Assembly (NCBI RefSeq): GCF_008801605.1
Contig: NZ_VZPJ01000005.1
Span: 372,001-436,000 of the forward strand
Length of the DNA stretch: 64,000 nt
Origin: Pseudomonas brassicacearum subsp. brassicacearum
GTDB lineage: Bacteria > Pseudomonadota > Gammaproteobacteria > Pseudomonadales > Pseudomonadaceae
Reading direction: 5' to 3'
Part shown: one piece after another, positions 26,587 to 36,100 of the stretch
How positions within the stretch are numbered: position 1 is the stretch's first letter
Layout: each line of letters begins with the position of its first letter
Translations under genes and position numbers: made by a program
Notes under the pieces: generated by a model
The model's input: the letters and a program-made list of their open reading frames with translations, nothing else
What the model was told of the DNA's origin: nothing
Databases searched by the model: none

Positions 26587-27435
26587 TCAGGCTGACGAAT
26601 GTGCACTGCCCGACGCAGGCAAGGCAGCCGTTGCCGTCGCTCGCTGTGGTTTCAACACTGGCTGCTCCAAGGCCGCCCGCCCATAAAACAGCAACGCCAT
26701 CAGCAAGCAACTCAACCAGACAAAAATCCCCGCCCAGAACGTGTGTGACATGTAATGCCAGCCCTGCAGGACCCGCGTCGTGCCGTAGACAAACCCCAAG
26801 ACCAGCGCCCCGTGCATCAAGGCTTTCGAATGACGCCAGCGGTAGCGGCGGGCGACGAAATACAGCGCCAGCATTGTAAAGCCGCCGGACGCATGACCGC
26901 CGGGCCAGCAGCGACCATCACCGGCGACTTTCAGCAGGTCGAAATTCTGGAACCATTCCTTGTGCTCGATCTTGCCGGCGTATTGGGTGGTTTCCACCGG
27001 GCAGTACACACTGGTGTGGCCCTTGAGGTAATGGATCACCCCGGTGCTGAGGGAAAAGGCGACGACCACGTAGAGGAAGTCGCGACGGTGTTTGTGGGCA
27101 AAACGCAACGGTGTGGCCAACCGGGTTTTCTCCAACAGGCGAAGTAATCCCGGGCGCTTTTGCGGCTGGAAGACCGTCCAGACAAACGACAGCAGCGCCC
27201 CGATAATCGCCGCCTCGCCGGTCCAGTTCGGGATGATCCTGGCCCATTTATGGGTGATTTTCTCGAACAGCCGCACGTGCTCCAACGGAAAGACCTGGTG
27301 CACTGGGTCATAGAATAAATTGCTGAAGGCGATGTCGATGCGGGTCAAGTCGAACAGCAAGAACACCACCGCGGCGCAGACCAGGGGAATTCCGAGATTG
27401 AGCCCGTAGAAACGGGCGCGAGCAGACGTCAGCAT
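26587..27435 (-). CDS. PAP2-family membrane phosphatase
   Basis: This 282-aa inner-membrane protein has about six hydrophobic segments (for example residues 12-29, 75-90, 120-135 and 225-250). PAP2 motifs are recognisable in relaxed form: THSV-like HTSVYCP, WPGGHASGG (the usual PSGH block) and RVLQGWHYMSH for the catalytic His region. Relatives dephosphorylate lipid phosphates, often lipid A or undecaprenyl pyrophosphate. It lies 24 bp downstream of the phosphatase gene at 27460-28164 on the same strand, so the two probably form an envelope-modification operon. Confidence 0.75.
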   Translation of the reverse strand: MLTSARARFYGLNLGIPLVCAAVVFLLFDLTRIDIAFSNLFYDPVHQVFPLEHVRLFEKITHKWARIIPNWTGEAAIIGALLSFVWTVFQPQKRPGLLRLLEKTRLATPLRFAHKHRRDFLYVVVAFSLSTGVIHYLKGHTSVYCPVETTQYAGKIEHKEWFQNFDLLKVAGDGRCWPGGHASGGFTMLALYFVARRYRWRHSKALMHGALVLGFVYGTTRVLQGWHYMSHTFWAGIFVWLSCLLMALLFYGRAALEQPVLKPQRATATAALPASGSAHSSA

Positions 27436-27459
27436 GGGCGGTCCTAATCGTGGGAAAAA

Positions 27460-28164
27460 TTACTGAAACGCCACCGAGCGCCAGTCAGAGGCTTCGATAA
27501 AACCGAGCAACTGCGGGGCTTGTGGCTGGGCAGCGGAGACGAACAGCGAAGCGCCGTAGCCAAACGTCGAGGTAGGCCGCTGGAGCGCGGTTTCCAATGC
27601 CTGCATGCATTCGCTGTGGGTGACCAGGATCAGATTGCGCCCGGCGACCTTGTGGGCCAGGGCATTGCGCAGAAGATCGCGGCGGCAATTGCTCAGCCAA
27701 TCATCACCAGCACTCACCTTGTTGAACATGTAGCCCGCCGTCTGGACTGCACGCACCAGAGGGCTGTTGTAGAGGTCGGCGTTGCCCAGGCCCAGTTGCT
27801 CGAACCGCGCGCCCAACTCCACCGCAACGGCCCGGGCCCGGTCAGTGATGCCTTCGCGATCATTCAGGCACGCGGCCTTGGAGTGATCGCAGCGCTCGAC
27901 ATGACGCACCAGCACGATCATCTCGCCCTTGGCCCAGCCAGCGGCCAAGGCCCGGGCGCCGGCGACGTTGCCGTGGGCCAGGTCCGGTATCGCCGCCGGG
28001 CTGAGCAGCCAGAGGGTCAACGGGATGACCAGCAGCGCCGAAGCCAGCACGACCACAGCGTTTCGGTAACGGACAAAGCGGCGCGTATTGATCGAGCGCC
28101 TCAGGCCGAAAAGGCTCAGTCTCAGTTCCACATCAAGCCGCCCCAACGGCATCCACCCAGTCAT
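27460..28164 (-). CDS. Histidine phosphatase family protein (Ais/PmrG-like)
   Basis: The 234-aa protein has one N-terminal membrane or signal segment (ALLVIPLTLWLLSPAA, about 41-56) and then a phosphoglycerate-mutase-like domain. LVRHVERCDHS replaces the usual RHG with RHV, YNSPLVRAVQTA is the second conserved Arg block, and VTHSECMQALE holds the second catalytic His. Relatives include Ais/PmrG, which removes phosphate from LPS core heptose. ATGs at 28164 and 28152 are both possible; neither has a strong ribosome binding site. Pairing with the PAP2 gene supports an LPS or envelope role. Confidence 0.65.
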   Translation of the reverse strand: MTGWMPLGRLDVELRLSLFGLRRSINTRRFVRYRNAVVVLASALLVIPLTLWLLSPAAIPDLAHGNVAGARALAAGWAKGEMIVLVRHVERCDHSKAACLNDREGITDRARAVAVELGARFEQLGLGNADLYNSPLVRAVQTAGYMFNKVSAGDDWLSNCRRDLLRNALAHKVAGRNLILVTHSECMQALETALQRPTSTFGYGASLFVSAAQPQAPQLLGFIEASDWRSVAFQ

Positions 28165-28386
28165 TCGTTGGCGCGACAGTAGAGAGGCCGACGTAGGCAG
28201 TCGGTGAAACAGATGTGAAAAAAAGCTTGGGATGAGAGCAAAGCTCCCACAGATATCCGGAAAAAAGACTTACAGATCTTGTCCCCCCCGCCGATACAGC
28301 CCTGTTACATGCTCTGCTGGCTCTTAACAACAACAATCTTCCAGCGTACCGACGATCAAGCAGCACAACGTTCCTGGAGGAATTTG

Positions 28387-30306
28387 ATGAACAGCTGGTT
28401 TGGCAACATTAGCGTCAACATGAAACTGGGCCTGGGCTTCGGCCTGGTGCTGGTACTGACCTGCCTGCTGGCCCTGACCAGTTGGACCAGCCTGGGCGGG
28501 CTGATCGACCGCAGCAACTGGATGAGCGACATCACCCAGCTCAACGCCGGCCTGACCAAGCTTCGAGTCACGCGCCTGCAATACATGCTGACCAACGGTG
28601 ACGAGACCGCCGCCCAAAACGTGCAGACCACCCTCGATGGTTTCGTGGCACAACAGAACGCCCTGCTCAGCAGCTTCAAGAGCCCGGAAAACGTCAAGTT
28701 GCTCAAGGAGCAGAGCGCAGTCATCAGCGCCTACCAGGTGTCCCTGAACAAAATGCGCAGCGCCTACCGCACGGGCAACACCGCCCGCGATGCCATGGGC
28801 GCTAACGCCGAGATCGCCTATAAGCTGATCGAGACCCTGGATTCGGACGTGCGGAAAATGGGTGTCGGCGACGAGCGTTTCGCCCAGTTCCAGGCCATCA
28901 CCCAGGCCAAGCAGGACTTCATGCTGGCCCGCTATGAAGTGCGCGGCTACACCGCCAACAGCAACGCCGACACCGAACGCAAGGCCGTCACCCAGCTGGA
29001 CGCCGCCATCGCCTCGCTCAAGCCGCTGAACGAGCATTTCTCCAGTACCCGCCAGGATGAACTGCGCCAACTGGAAAACGCCCTGGCCCAATACCGCAGC
29101 GCCGTGCAGGCCTTCAAGCTGGCCACCGCCGACGCGGTACAGGCACGCAAGGAAATGACCGACCAGGGCGCGTCAATCGTGACGCTGAGCGAACAGCTGT
29201 ACCAGATCCAACTCGACCGCCGCGACGCCGAAAGTGCCCAGGCGCGCACCCTGCAACTGGTCAGCACCCTGTTGGCGCTGCTGGTTGGCGTCATTGCAGC
29301 CGTGATCATCACTCGCCAGATCACCGGCCCGCTGCGCGATACCCTGGCCGTGGTCGAGCGCATTGCCGGTGGCGACCTGTCGCACACGGTCATCGTCACT
29401 CGCCGCGATGAACTGGGCGTGCTGCAACAAGGCATCGCGCGCATGGGCGTGACCCTGCGCGACCTGATCAGCGGCATCCGCGATGGCGTGACCCAGATCG
29501 CCAGCGCCGCCGAAGAACTATCCGCCGTGACCGAGCAGACCAGCGCCGGGGTCAACAGCCAGAAAGTCGAGACCGATCAGGTCGCGACCGCCATGCACGA
29601 AATGACCGCCACGGTGCAGGAAGTGGCCCGCAACGCCGAAGAGGCCTCCCAGGCCGCGGCCGCCGCCGACGGCGAAGCCCGTGCCGGTGACAAGGTGGTC
29701 AGCGAAGCCATCGCCCAGATCGAACGCCTGGCCAGCGAGGTGGTGCGTTCCACCGACGCCATGACCGTGCTGCAACAGGAAAGCGACAAGATCGGCAGCG
29801 TCATGGACGTGATCAAGGCCGTGGCCGAGCAGACCAACCTGCTGGCGCTCAACGCGGCCATCGAAGCGGCACGCGCCGGTGAAGCCGGACGTGGTTTTGC
29901 CGTGGTGGCCGACGAAGTCCGTGGCCTGGCCCAGCGCACGCAGAAATCCACCGAAGAAATCGAAGGCCTGGTGGCCGGGCTGCAGAACGGCACGCAACAA
30001 GTAGCGGCCGTGATGAACAACAGCCGCAGCCTCACCGACAGCAGCGTGGCCCTGACCCGCAAGGCCGGCGTGTCACTGGAAAACATCACCCGCACGGTGT
30101 CGAACATCCAGTCGATGAACCAGCAGATCGCTGCGGCCGCCGAGCAGCAAAGCGCCGTGGCCGAGGAGATCAGCCGCAGCATCATCAACGTGCGCGACGT
30201 GTCCGAACAGACCGCCGCCGCCAGCGAAGAAACCGCCGCTTCCAGCGTGGAACTGGCACGGTTGGGTAATCAGTTGCAGATGCTGGTCAGCCACTTCCGC
30301 GTCTAA
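28387..30306 (+). CDS. Methyl-accepting chemotaxis protein with HBM-type sensor
   Basis: ATG 28387 ([20 protein letters not shown]) is preceded by GGAGG at 6 nt. The 639-aa receptor has TM1 (about 13-33), a long all-helical periplasmic domain of about 250 residues consistent with a helical-bimodular (HBM) sensor, TM2 (about 290-310), HAMP, and a signalling domain with the hairpin tip [23 protein letters not shown] receptors in pseudomonads often sense organic acids; the ligand here is unknown. No che genes adjoin. The 222 bp upstream, shared with the divergent phosphatase gene, hold the promoters. Confidence 0.9.
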   Translation: MNSWFGNISVNMKLGLGFGLVLVLTCLLALTSWTSLGGLIDRSNWMSDITQLNAGLTKLRVTRLQYMLTNGDETAAQNVQTTLDGFVAQQNALLSSFKSPENVKLLKEQSAVISAYQVSLNKMRSAYRTGNTARDAMGANAEIAYKLIETLDSDVRKMGVGDERFAQFQAITQAKQDFMLARYEVRGYTANSNADTERKAVTQLDAAIASLKPLNEHFSSTRQDELRQLENALAQYRSAVQAFKLATADAVQARKEMTDQGASIVTLSEQLYQIQLDRRDAESAQARTLQLVSTLLALLVGVIAAVIITRQITGPLRDTLAVVERIAGGDLSHTVIVTRRDELGVLQQGIARMGVTLRDLISGIRDGVTQIASAAEELSAVTEQTSAGVNSQKVETDQVATAMHEMTATVQEVARNAEEASQAAAAADGEARAGDKVVSEAIAQIERLASEVVRSTDAMTVLQQESDKIGSVMDVIKAVAEQTNLLALNAAIEAARAGEAGRGFAVVADEVRGLAQRTQKSTEEIEGLVAGLQNGTQQVAAVMNNSRSLTDSSVALTRKAGVSLENITRTVSNIQSMNQQIAAAAEQQSAVAEEISRSIINVRDVSEQTAAASEETAASSVELARLGNQLQMLVSHFRV

Positions 30307-30318
30307 CGTCCGCCGACT

Positions 30319-30405
30319 GTGGGCGAACTTGCTCGCGATGGCGGTGGGTCAGTCAACTTAATGCTGGCTGATCCGACGCCTTCGCGAGCAAGCCCGCTCC
30401 CACAG
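30319..30405. repeat. REP inverted pair after the chemoreceptor
   Basis: GTGGGCGAACTTGCTCGCGA and the opposing TCGCGAGCAAGCCCGCTCCC are the two arms of a Pseudomonas REP doublet (REPIN) between the receptor gene and the Tc operon. It may also end receptor transcription. Confidence 0.8.
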
Positions 30406-30541
30406 GACTTGCATCCGCGCAGCCCACGAATCGCTCTTTCGTACAAATCTCCCGCCCCCGGTCCTACCGCCTTTCTCTGCACGCTCCTGTACGGTTTTCG
30501 CTTGAACAAGCACATTCCGTCCGCACAGGAGATGACCACAC

Positions 30542-33076
30542 ATGGACGTAAGCAACGACTCGCTGTTGCACAAGCTCGTTGCCTCCCCAGACGGAGAGGA
30601 CGCTGCAAAAACCGATTTCAAGACCGCCCTGCAGCGAATGGGACTGACGTCGGTATTCGACATCCTGCGCCTGGGCAAGACGCAGTTCGCCCAGGCGCTC
30701 GCCAAGCACCGCGATGCAGATGCCGCGCAGGCCTACGACAATGCGTCGAGCCACGCCCGGCAGATCAGCCGCTTGTACCTGGAGCATCAACTCTGCTCCA
30801 GCGACACCAAGCTCCGTGTGCGACGCAGCCTGGACTCAGACCCGACATCCGGGCCGATCAGCTATCAAGCACTGTTCCAGGAAAACTGGGATCGGTTTTG
30901 CAAGGACGGTGACATCGCCGCGATCGACTCGCCCGTGGCCTACCTGCGTGCGCTGTACCTGTTTGCCAGGCAGTTGGAAAACAGCTCCACCCACGCCCGC
31001 AAGATCCCCCTGGAGAAACGTCGACCGGACCTCAACACGCTGATGCTCGACCCACACAGTGCCTTGGTTGCACGCCCGATGCTCAACATCGTCAACGACA
31101 CGTTGCGCAGCCATATCGAGGCCAGTCTCGATGACGGCACAACCGTCCATCAGGCCTTGGCCGACGCACACTACCCCTTTTCACTGCCCTATGATCTTCA
31201 CCACCACCAATGCCTGCTTGGCTTGGGCGCAGGTAAACCCGCCCTGGGTGAAGTCAATTATCGGATCAGCCTGAAACTGCCGTTTTGCCAGGACGGCTCA
31301 ACGTATGGACACGTTTCGCAATCGCCTGGCGAAGCGCAAAAACTGCTTTCAGGGCTCAGTCCGGCGCAACAGGCACTCTTGCTCGCACCGCTCGCCTCGA
31401 ACTCCGATTTCGAGGCCTTGAAAAAAGCCTATGGCACTGAAGATGTCGAGCGCCTGGGTGATTTCACATTCTTCAAGGAGCGCACCGGGCTGACGACGGA
31501 ACTGGTTGAGCAGCTACTGGCGCATGGCCGATACAGCCCTTGCATCTCGCCCCATAACCCGCCCCCGACGCGTAACCTCCAGGGCGCCGCTTACATCAAC
31601 GGCCCCGACACCGCCCCCGCGTTGGTGCTTGAAACCAGAACGAACCAGCGAGGGTTTGGCAACAAGTCCTACGAACGTTTCGACCGCATGCAGCGCATGG
31701 TCCGACTGCAACGATGGACCGGTATTGCCTTTGCCGAACTGGATACGCTGATCGTCAATAGCCTGTATTCGGAAGGCAACACCGCAATGACACTCGGCGC
31801 CAACACCTTGCGCGCGCTTGGGGTCTATCAGTACATGAAGCGGCGCCATGGCATCATCCCTGAGGAGTTTGCCTCGCTGTTGTACGAAATGCCGACCAGC
31901 GCTTGCGCAGAACGTGTTCCGTTGTTCGACCAAGTATTCAATCGCACCCGTTTACTCGACAGCCCGGCATGGGAGAAACAAGCGACGGACCTCGATCCCG
32001 CGGATCTTGAAACCCTCAGCTATCTCGGCGCGGGCCTGGGACTCGCCCTCACGGAAGACGCGTTGTTGTTGCTGGTGAAACAGACCGGGAAGTACCTGGC
32101 GCTAAAAAAGGATTTGCCTACAGTCTCCTCGCTCTACCGCCAGGCCCGTATCGCCCGGATGTTTGGCCTGTCGCCGCTGACGTGCACGGAACTGGCCCGG
32201 TTACTGGGAGGGGATACGTTCTGTCGGGCGCTGGTGACCGGAGCGCTGACCACCACCGGCCCTGACATTCTCGACGTACTGATGGCGATGGATTGGGCCC
32301 TGGACTGGCTCAAGCAAAACGATCTCGATGTGTTGCAGTGGTGTCGCCTGTTCGAGAGTGCCAGGCATGACTTGCCGTTGGATCAGAACCTGGAAAAGCG
32401 ATTGGCCGCACTTCGGGAGCACACACAATCCACCAACGACCCTCAACGCCTGGTAGAAACACTGCTGCACGACAAGGCCGACGTGTCCGCCGAATATCTT
32501 CCCAGCGTGATGAAAATGGCCGGCACGAATGCCACGGAAATAGTCCAGGCCATCATGACCACTGTCGGCAAAACACCGCCATTGCTGGCGCACGTGCTTC
32601 GCACCGCTGACGCCTGCCAGAAATTGCATCTGAGCAGCAGCACGCTACAGGTGTTAATGCATCATCCCACGTGGTTAGCCTCGAACAGTTCAGGAACGCT
32701 TACACCTCAAACGCTGTATTTGCTCGAACGGTTCAATCATTGCGCGCGCCATCAGGCGCAGTCAGAAGAAAACCTGTTGCATTACTTGCAACTCGCCAAC
32801 CAAGACCTACCGCAACATTCAGCAGAGACAGTCAACGGCCTGCTGGCCCACCTGCTGGGCTGGAGCACCGAGCAAGTGAGTTGCCTGACCGCGCTGCTGA
32901 CGCCCAAACGCGCCACCACCATGCAAGCCGTGGATTGGGTCATGCGTTGCCAGGCGTGTTGCTTGAGCACAGGCCTGTCGGCAAACCATCTGCTCAAGGC
33001 CGCCGCACTCAATAGCGACAGCCTGACACAGGACTGGAAAATCGTCGGTGAAGGGCTGATCGCTGCGTGCCATTGA
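30542..33076 (+). CDS. Tc toxin TcA subunit, N-terminal part (VRP1 domain, TcaA-like)
   Basis: This 844-aa protein is the first gene of the Tc operon (AGGAG 10 nt upstream of the ATG). Its N-terminus (FKTALQRMGLTSVFDILRLGKTQF) and the block RRPDLNTLMLDPHSA with following NIVNDTLRSHIEASL are typical of the VRP1/virulence plasmid 28-kDa region of TcA proteins, which builds the alpha-helical shell. It lacks the pore and TcB-binding parts, which are in the next gene after a 29-bp gap. Together the two make about 2380 residues, close to a single full-length TcA. No signal peptide is seen, as usual for Tc components. Confidence 0.82.
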   Translation: MDVSNDSLLHKLVASPDGEDAAKTDFKTALQRMGLTSVFDILRLGKTQFAQALAKHRDADAAQAYDNASSHARQISRLYLEHQLCSSDTKLRVRRSLDSDPTSGPISYQALFQENWDRFCKDGDIAAIDSPVAYLRALYLFARQLENSSTHARKIPLEKRRPDLNTLMLDPHSALVARPMLNIVNDTLRSHIEASLDDGTTVHQALADAHYPFSLPYDLHHHQCLLGLGAGKPALGEVNYRISLKLPFCQDGSTYGHVSQSPGEAQKLLSGLSPAQQALLLAPLASNSDFEALKKAYGTEDVERLGDFTFFKERTGLTTELVEQLLAHGRYSPCISPHNPPPTRNLQGAAYINGPDTAPALVLETRTNQRGFGNKSYERFDRMQRMVRLQRWTGIAFAELDTLIVNSLYSEGNTAMTLGANTLRALGVYQYMKRRHGIIPEEFASLLYEMPTSACAERVPLFDQVFNRTRLLDSPAWEKQATDLDPADLETLSYLGAGLGLALTEDALLLLVKQTGKYLALKKDLPTVSSLYRQARIARMFGLSPLTCTELARLLGGDTFCRALVTGALTTTGPDILDVLMAMDWALDWLKQNDLDVLQWCRLFESARHDLPLDQNLEKRLAALREHTQSTNDPQRLVETLLHDKADVSAEYLPSVMKMAGTNATEIVQAIMTTVGKTPPLLAHVLRTADACQKLHLSSSTLQVLMHHPTWLASNSSGTLTPQTLYLLERFNHCARHQAQSEENLLHYLQLANQDLPQHSAETVNGLLAHLLGWSTEQVSCLTALLTPKRATTMQAVDWVMRCQACCLSTGLSANHLLKAAALNSDSLTQDWKIVGEGLIAACH

Positions 33077-33105
33077 GGCGTACATTTTTTATTCAAGGAT
33101 TGAAT

Positions 33106-36100
33106 ATGACCGTTGCCATGAAAAAGCAGCTGGATGAAAGCCTGCGCGATGCACAGTTGGCGCTCTACCTGGACAAGGTCGCGCCCGACAATGACCCGAC
33201 CGGGACGGTGCGGCTCAAGACCCCCCAGGACCTCTATGAATATTGGCTACTGGACGTGCTGGTCAGCCAGGATGTACCCACCACGCCTGTAGCGTGCGCC
33301 ATCGCCAGCCTTCAGCAATACATCAATCGCATCCTGATGAATATGGAGCCCGGCTACGACCAGGCAAGCATCACGCCCGAGCACCTGCAGACGTGGCGCA
33401 ACGAGATGCATCAGTACCCCATCTGGGCGGCTCATCAAAAGCTGCTGTATTTCCCCGCAAGTTACCTGGACCCGGCCCTGAGGAATAACAAGAGCGGCAA
33501 CTTCCAGCAATTGGAAAACGACCTCAACCAGAGCCGGATCCAGGCCGATGCGGTTCAATCGGCGGTCATGGCCTACCTGACCCGATTCGAAGAAATCGCC
33601 AACCTGAATATTCTCAACGGCTACATCGACGGCGAAGACTTTGCCAACAGCACTTACTATTTCATTGCCAAATCACGATCGGAGAATACTTATTTCTGGC
33701 GCTCGCTGGACATGGCGCAACGTCCACTGGACGGTACGCCACCAGAGGCCCCAGCCATCGCCGCCAAACGGGATCAGCCGGATCCGTATGCCTGGTCGGA
33801 TTGGGAGAAAGCCGATGTGCCCATTCCCGAAAGCGCGGTCGAACACACGATTCGTCCTGTCTGGTTCAACAATCGTCTGTTTGTTGCCTGGGCAGAATGC
33901 ATACAACAGGATCCGCGAGCCTTCACCATTGACACCGCTCATACCTCCGCCGGGCAATCAGGCACCAGTCATCCGCTATTGCGCTTGAGCTTTTGCTTCA
34001 AAAAACAGGATGGAAACTGGAGTACGCCGCGAGTTGGCTTGCAGGGTTACTGCAACGACAAAGCGCTTTGCGGAAAGGACCTTGATGCAACCCGGGCATT
34101 GATAGGCTCTGTTGCGGTGCACTACAACAACGGCTCGCATGACTCACTGTTTATAGCCTTGTGTGCACGAGAACTCAAAACCGACACGCCCTACTCGGCA
34201 GGCAACAATTTCAGATTCATTAAAACGGCTTGTATCGATAAAAATCTCATCCCTGAGTTGAATAACTCAGCTACCACGGAGCAAACGGCAACAGAAAAAT
34301 CTCTCCCCTACGAGGCCGCCGTGAAAGTGCTCACAGGCGCTGTCGAGCAACGTATTCAAACAAAAACACGCTCGAAAATCATTCTCGCTGAAGCTTCCCT
34401 CCCGACTAGCATGAGCGATTCCATGTCTAACTTCGACGGTTGCCAGAAGTGGATCAGAATCCGATCCACCCATGACCATACCGCCTCCACGCTCAAGCTA
34501 CACATGACTGCAGACATCGACAATCGCGCCAGCCTCTATGAACCACCTGAAAAAAGACGCTTAAGGCTTGAAACCAGACACGATCAGTTCCCAAGAATCC
34601 AGATTCACTTAGTGTTTCCCGCCCGAAGCCTGCCGGAAACACCCTACGTGGAACTGGATGCAGGTTCATACCTGGAAGTAACCAGCCACGCTCCGTTACC
34701 TCTTAACCAGAGCCACATATTATCGTTCGACCACATGGTCGACGTGCTCAGAGACTCTGAACACTCGCGCGGTATCACGCTGCATGCCTACACAGACCTT
34801 CAGGGGAAATTACTTTCTACAGAGGCAGTGCGCCATCTGATTATCGAAAGTAGACGCAATAGTGGCAGCACCACTTCCGGACAGGTACAAAACTTATCAA
34901 TACAAGCAAACAACTCCGCAGCGCTAAATTTTGGTAAGGCACTAGTCTTTCTTGATGAGCCGCGAAACATTCAATATGTGATTTTCCGTCAGCCAACCGC
35001 CTCGGCGGCTCAACCGCTGTCGTATGAAAACCTGACAGTGGTGGCGCAGTCCAACCCGGCACCGGACCTGAGGGATTTTTTCGAGTTCACTTGGCATAGC
35101 GAGGATCTCAGCCAAGACGGCGATACATTTTTGTGTGGGGTTGCCTTTGTCTACCCCGATGAACCGGAAACGAAGCTCTATTCCGCCCTTAAAGCCATCA
35201 AGCTGAACTGCATCCCTGCACACTTTCAAGCTCCAGGCATTACCCCCTCATCGACGGCCGGACTAGGCACCACCCAATTTATCGATTTCACCCATAGCGC
35301 CATCAAGACCAGCGATGCCGGAGACCAACTCCGCCAACCGATCAGGTTGAACACCACCTTCGCCGCAGAACTGATCCGCCGTACCGAGAACAGTCTGGAC
35401 GAGCTGTTCGACTGGACCACACAACGCCTGCCGGAACCCGCCATACCAGACAGCACTCACGACAGGATGGACTTCCACGGCCCTTACGGTCGTTACTTCA
35501 CCGAACTGTTCCTCTACATGCCATGGCTGGTCGCCCAGCGCTTGAACGCCGAACAGCGCTATGAGGAGGCCGAACGCTGGTTGCGCCGTGTCTTCGATCC
35601 AGGTCGCGGCCAGAAACATTGCTGGAGGGCCGTTTCTTTAATCGATAGCACCACGCCTTCGTATGCCGACCAGGCGCCCCACGACCCTCATCAGATCGCG
35701 CTTAGTCATCCGGCACACTTTCGCAAGGCGCTGTACTTCCTGTACCTGGACATCCTGATCAATCGAGGTGACGCCGCCTACCGCCAACTGACCCCGGACG
35801 GCCTCAGCGAGGCAAAGCTGTGGTACGTGCGGGTGCTGGATCTGTTGGGGCCACGCCCGACCGTTCAATCGGTCGATCATTGGGTAAGCCTCAGCCTGCA
35901 AACGCTGGGCGAAACCACCAGTGACGACTTACGCACATTTGAACGATCACTCGCCCGCTCCCTGCCCTCATTGCCCGTTCGCGGGGGCAGTCTGCACGCG
36001 TCCTGGCCAGCCATCGACAGCCCGCACTTGCGTCTGCCGTTCAACCCGCAGTTGCTCCAGTGCTGGGACATCGCTGAAAGCCGCCTGTACAACTTGCGGC

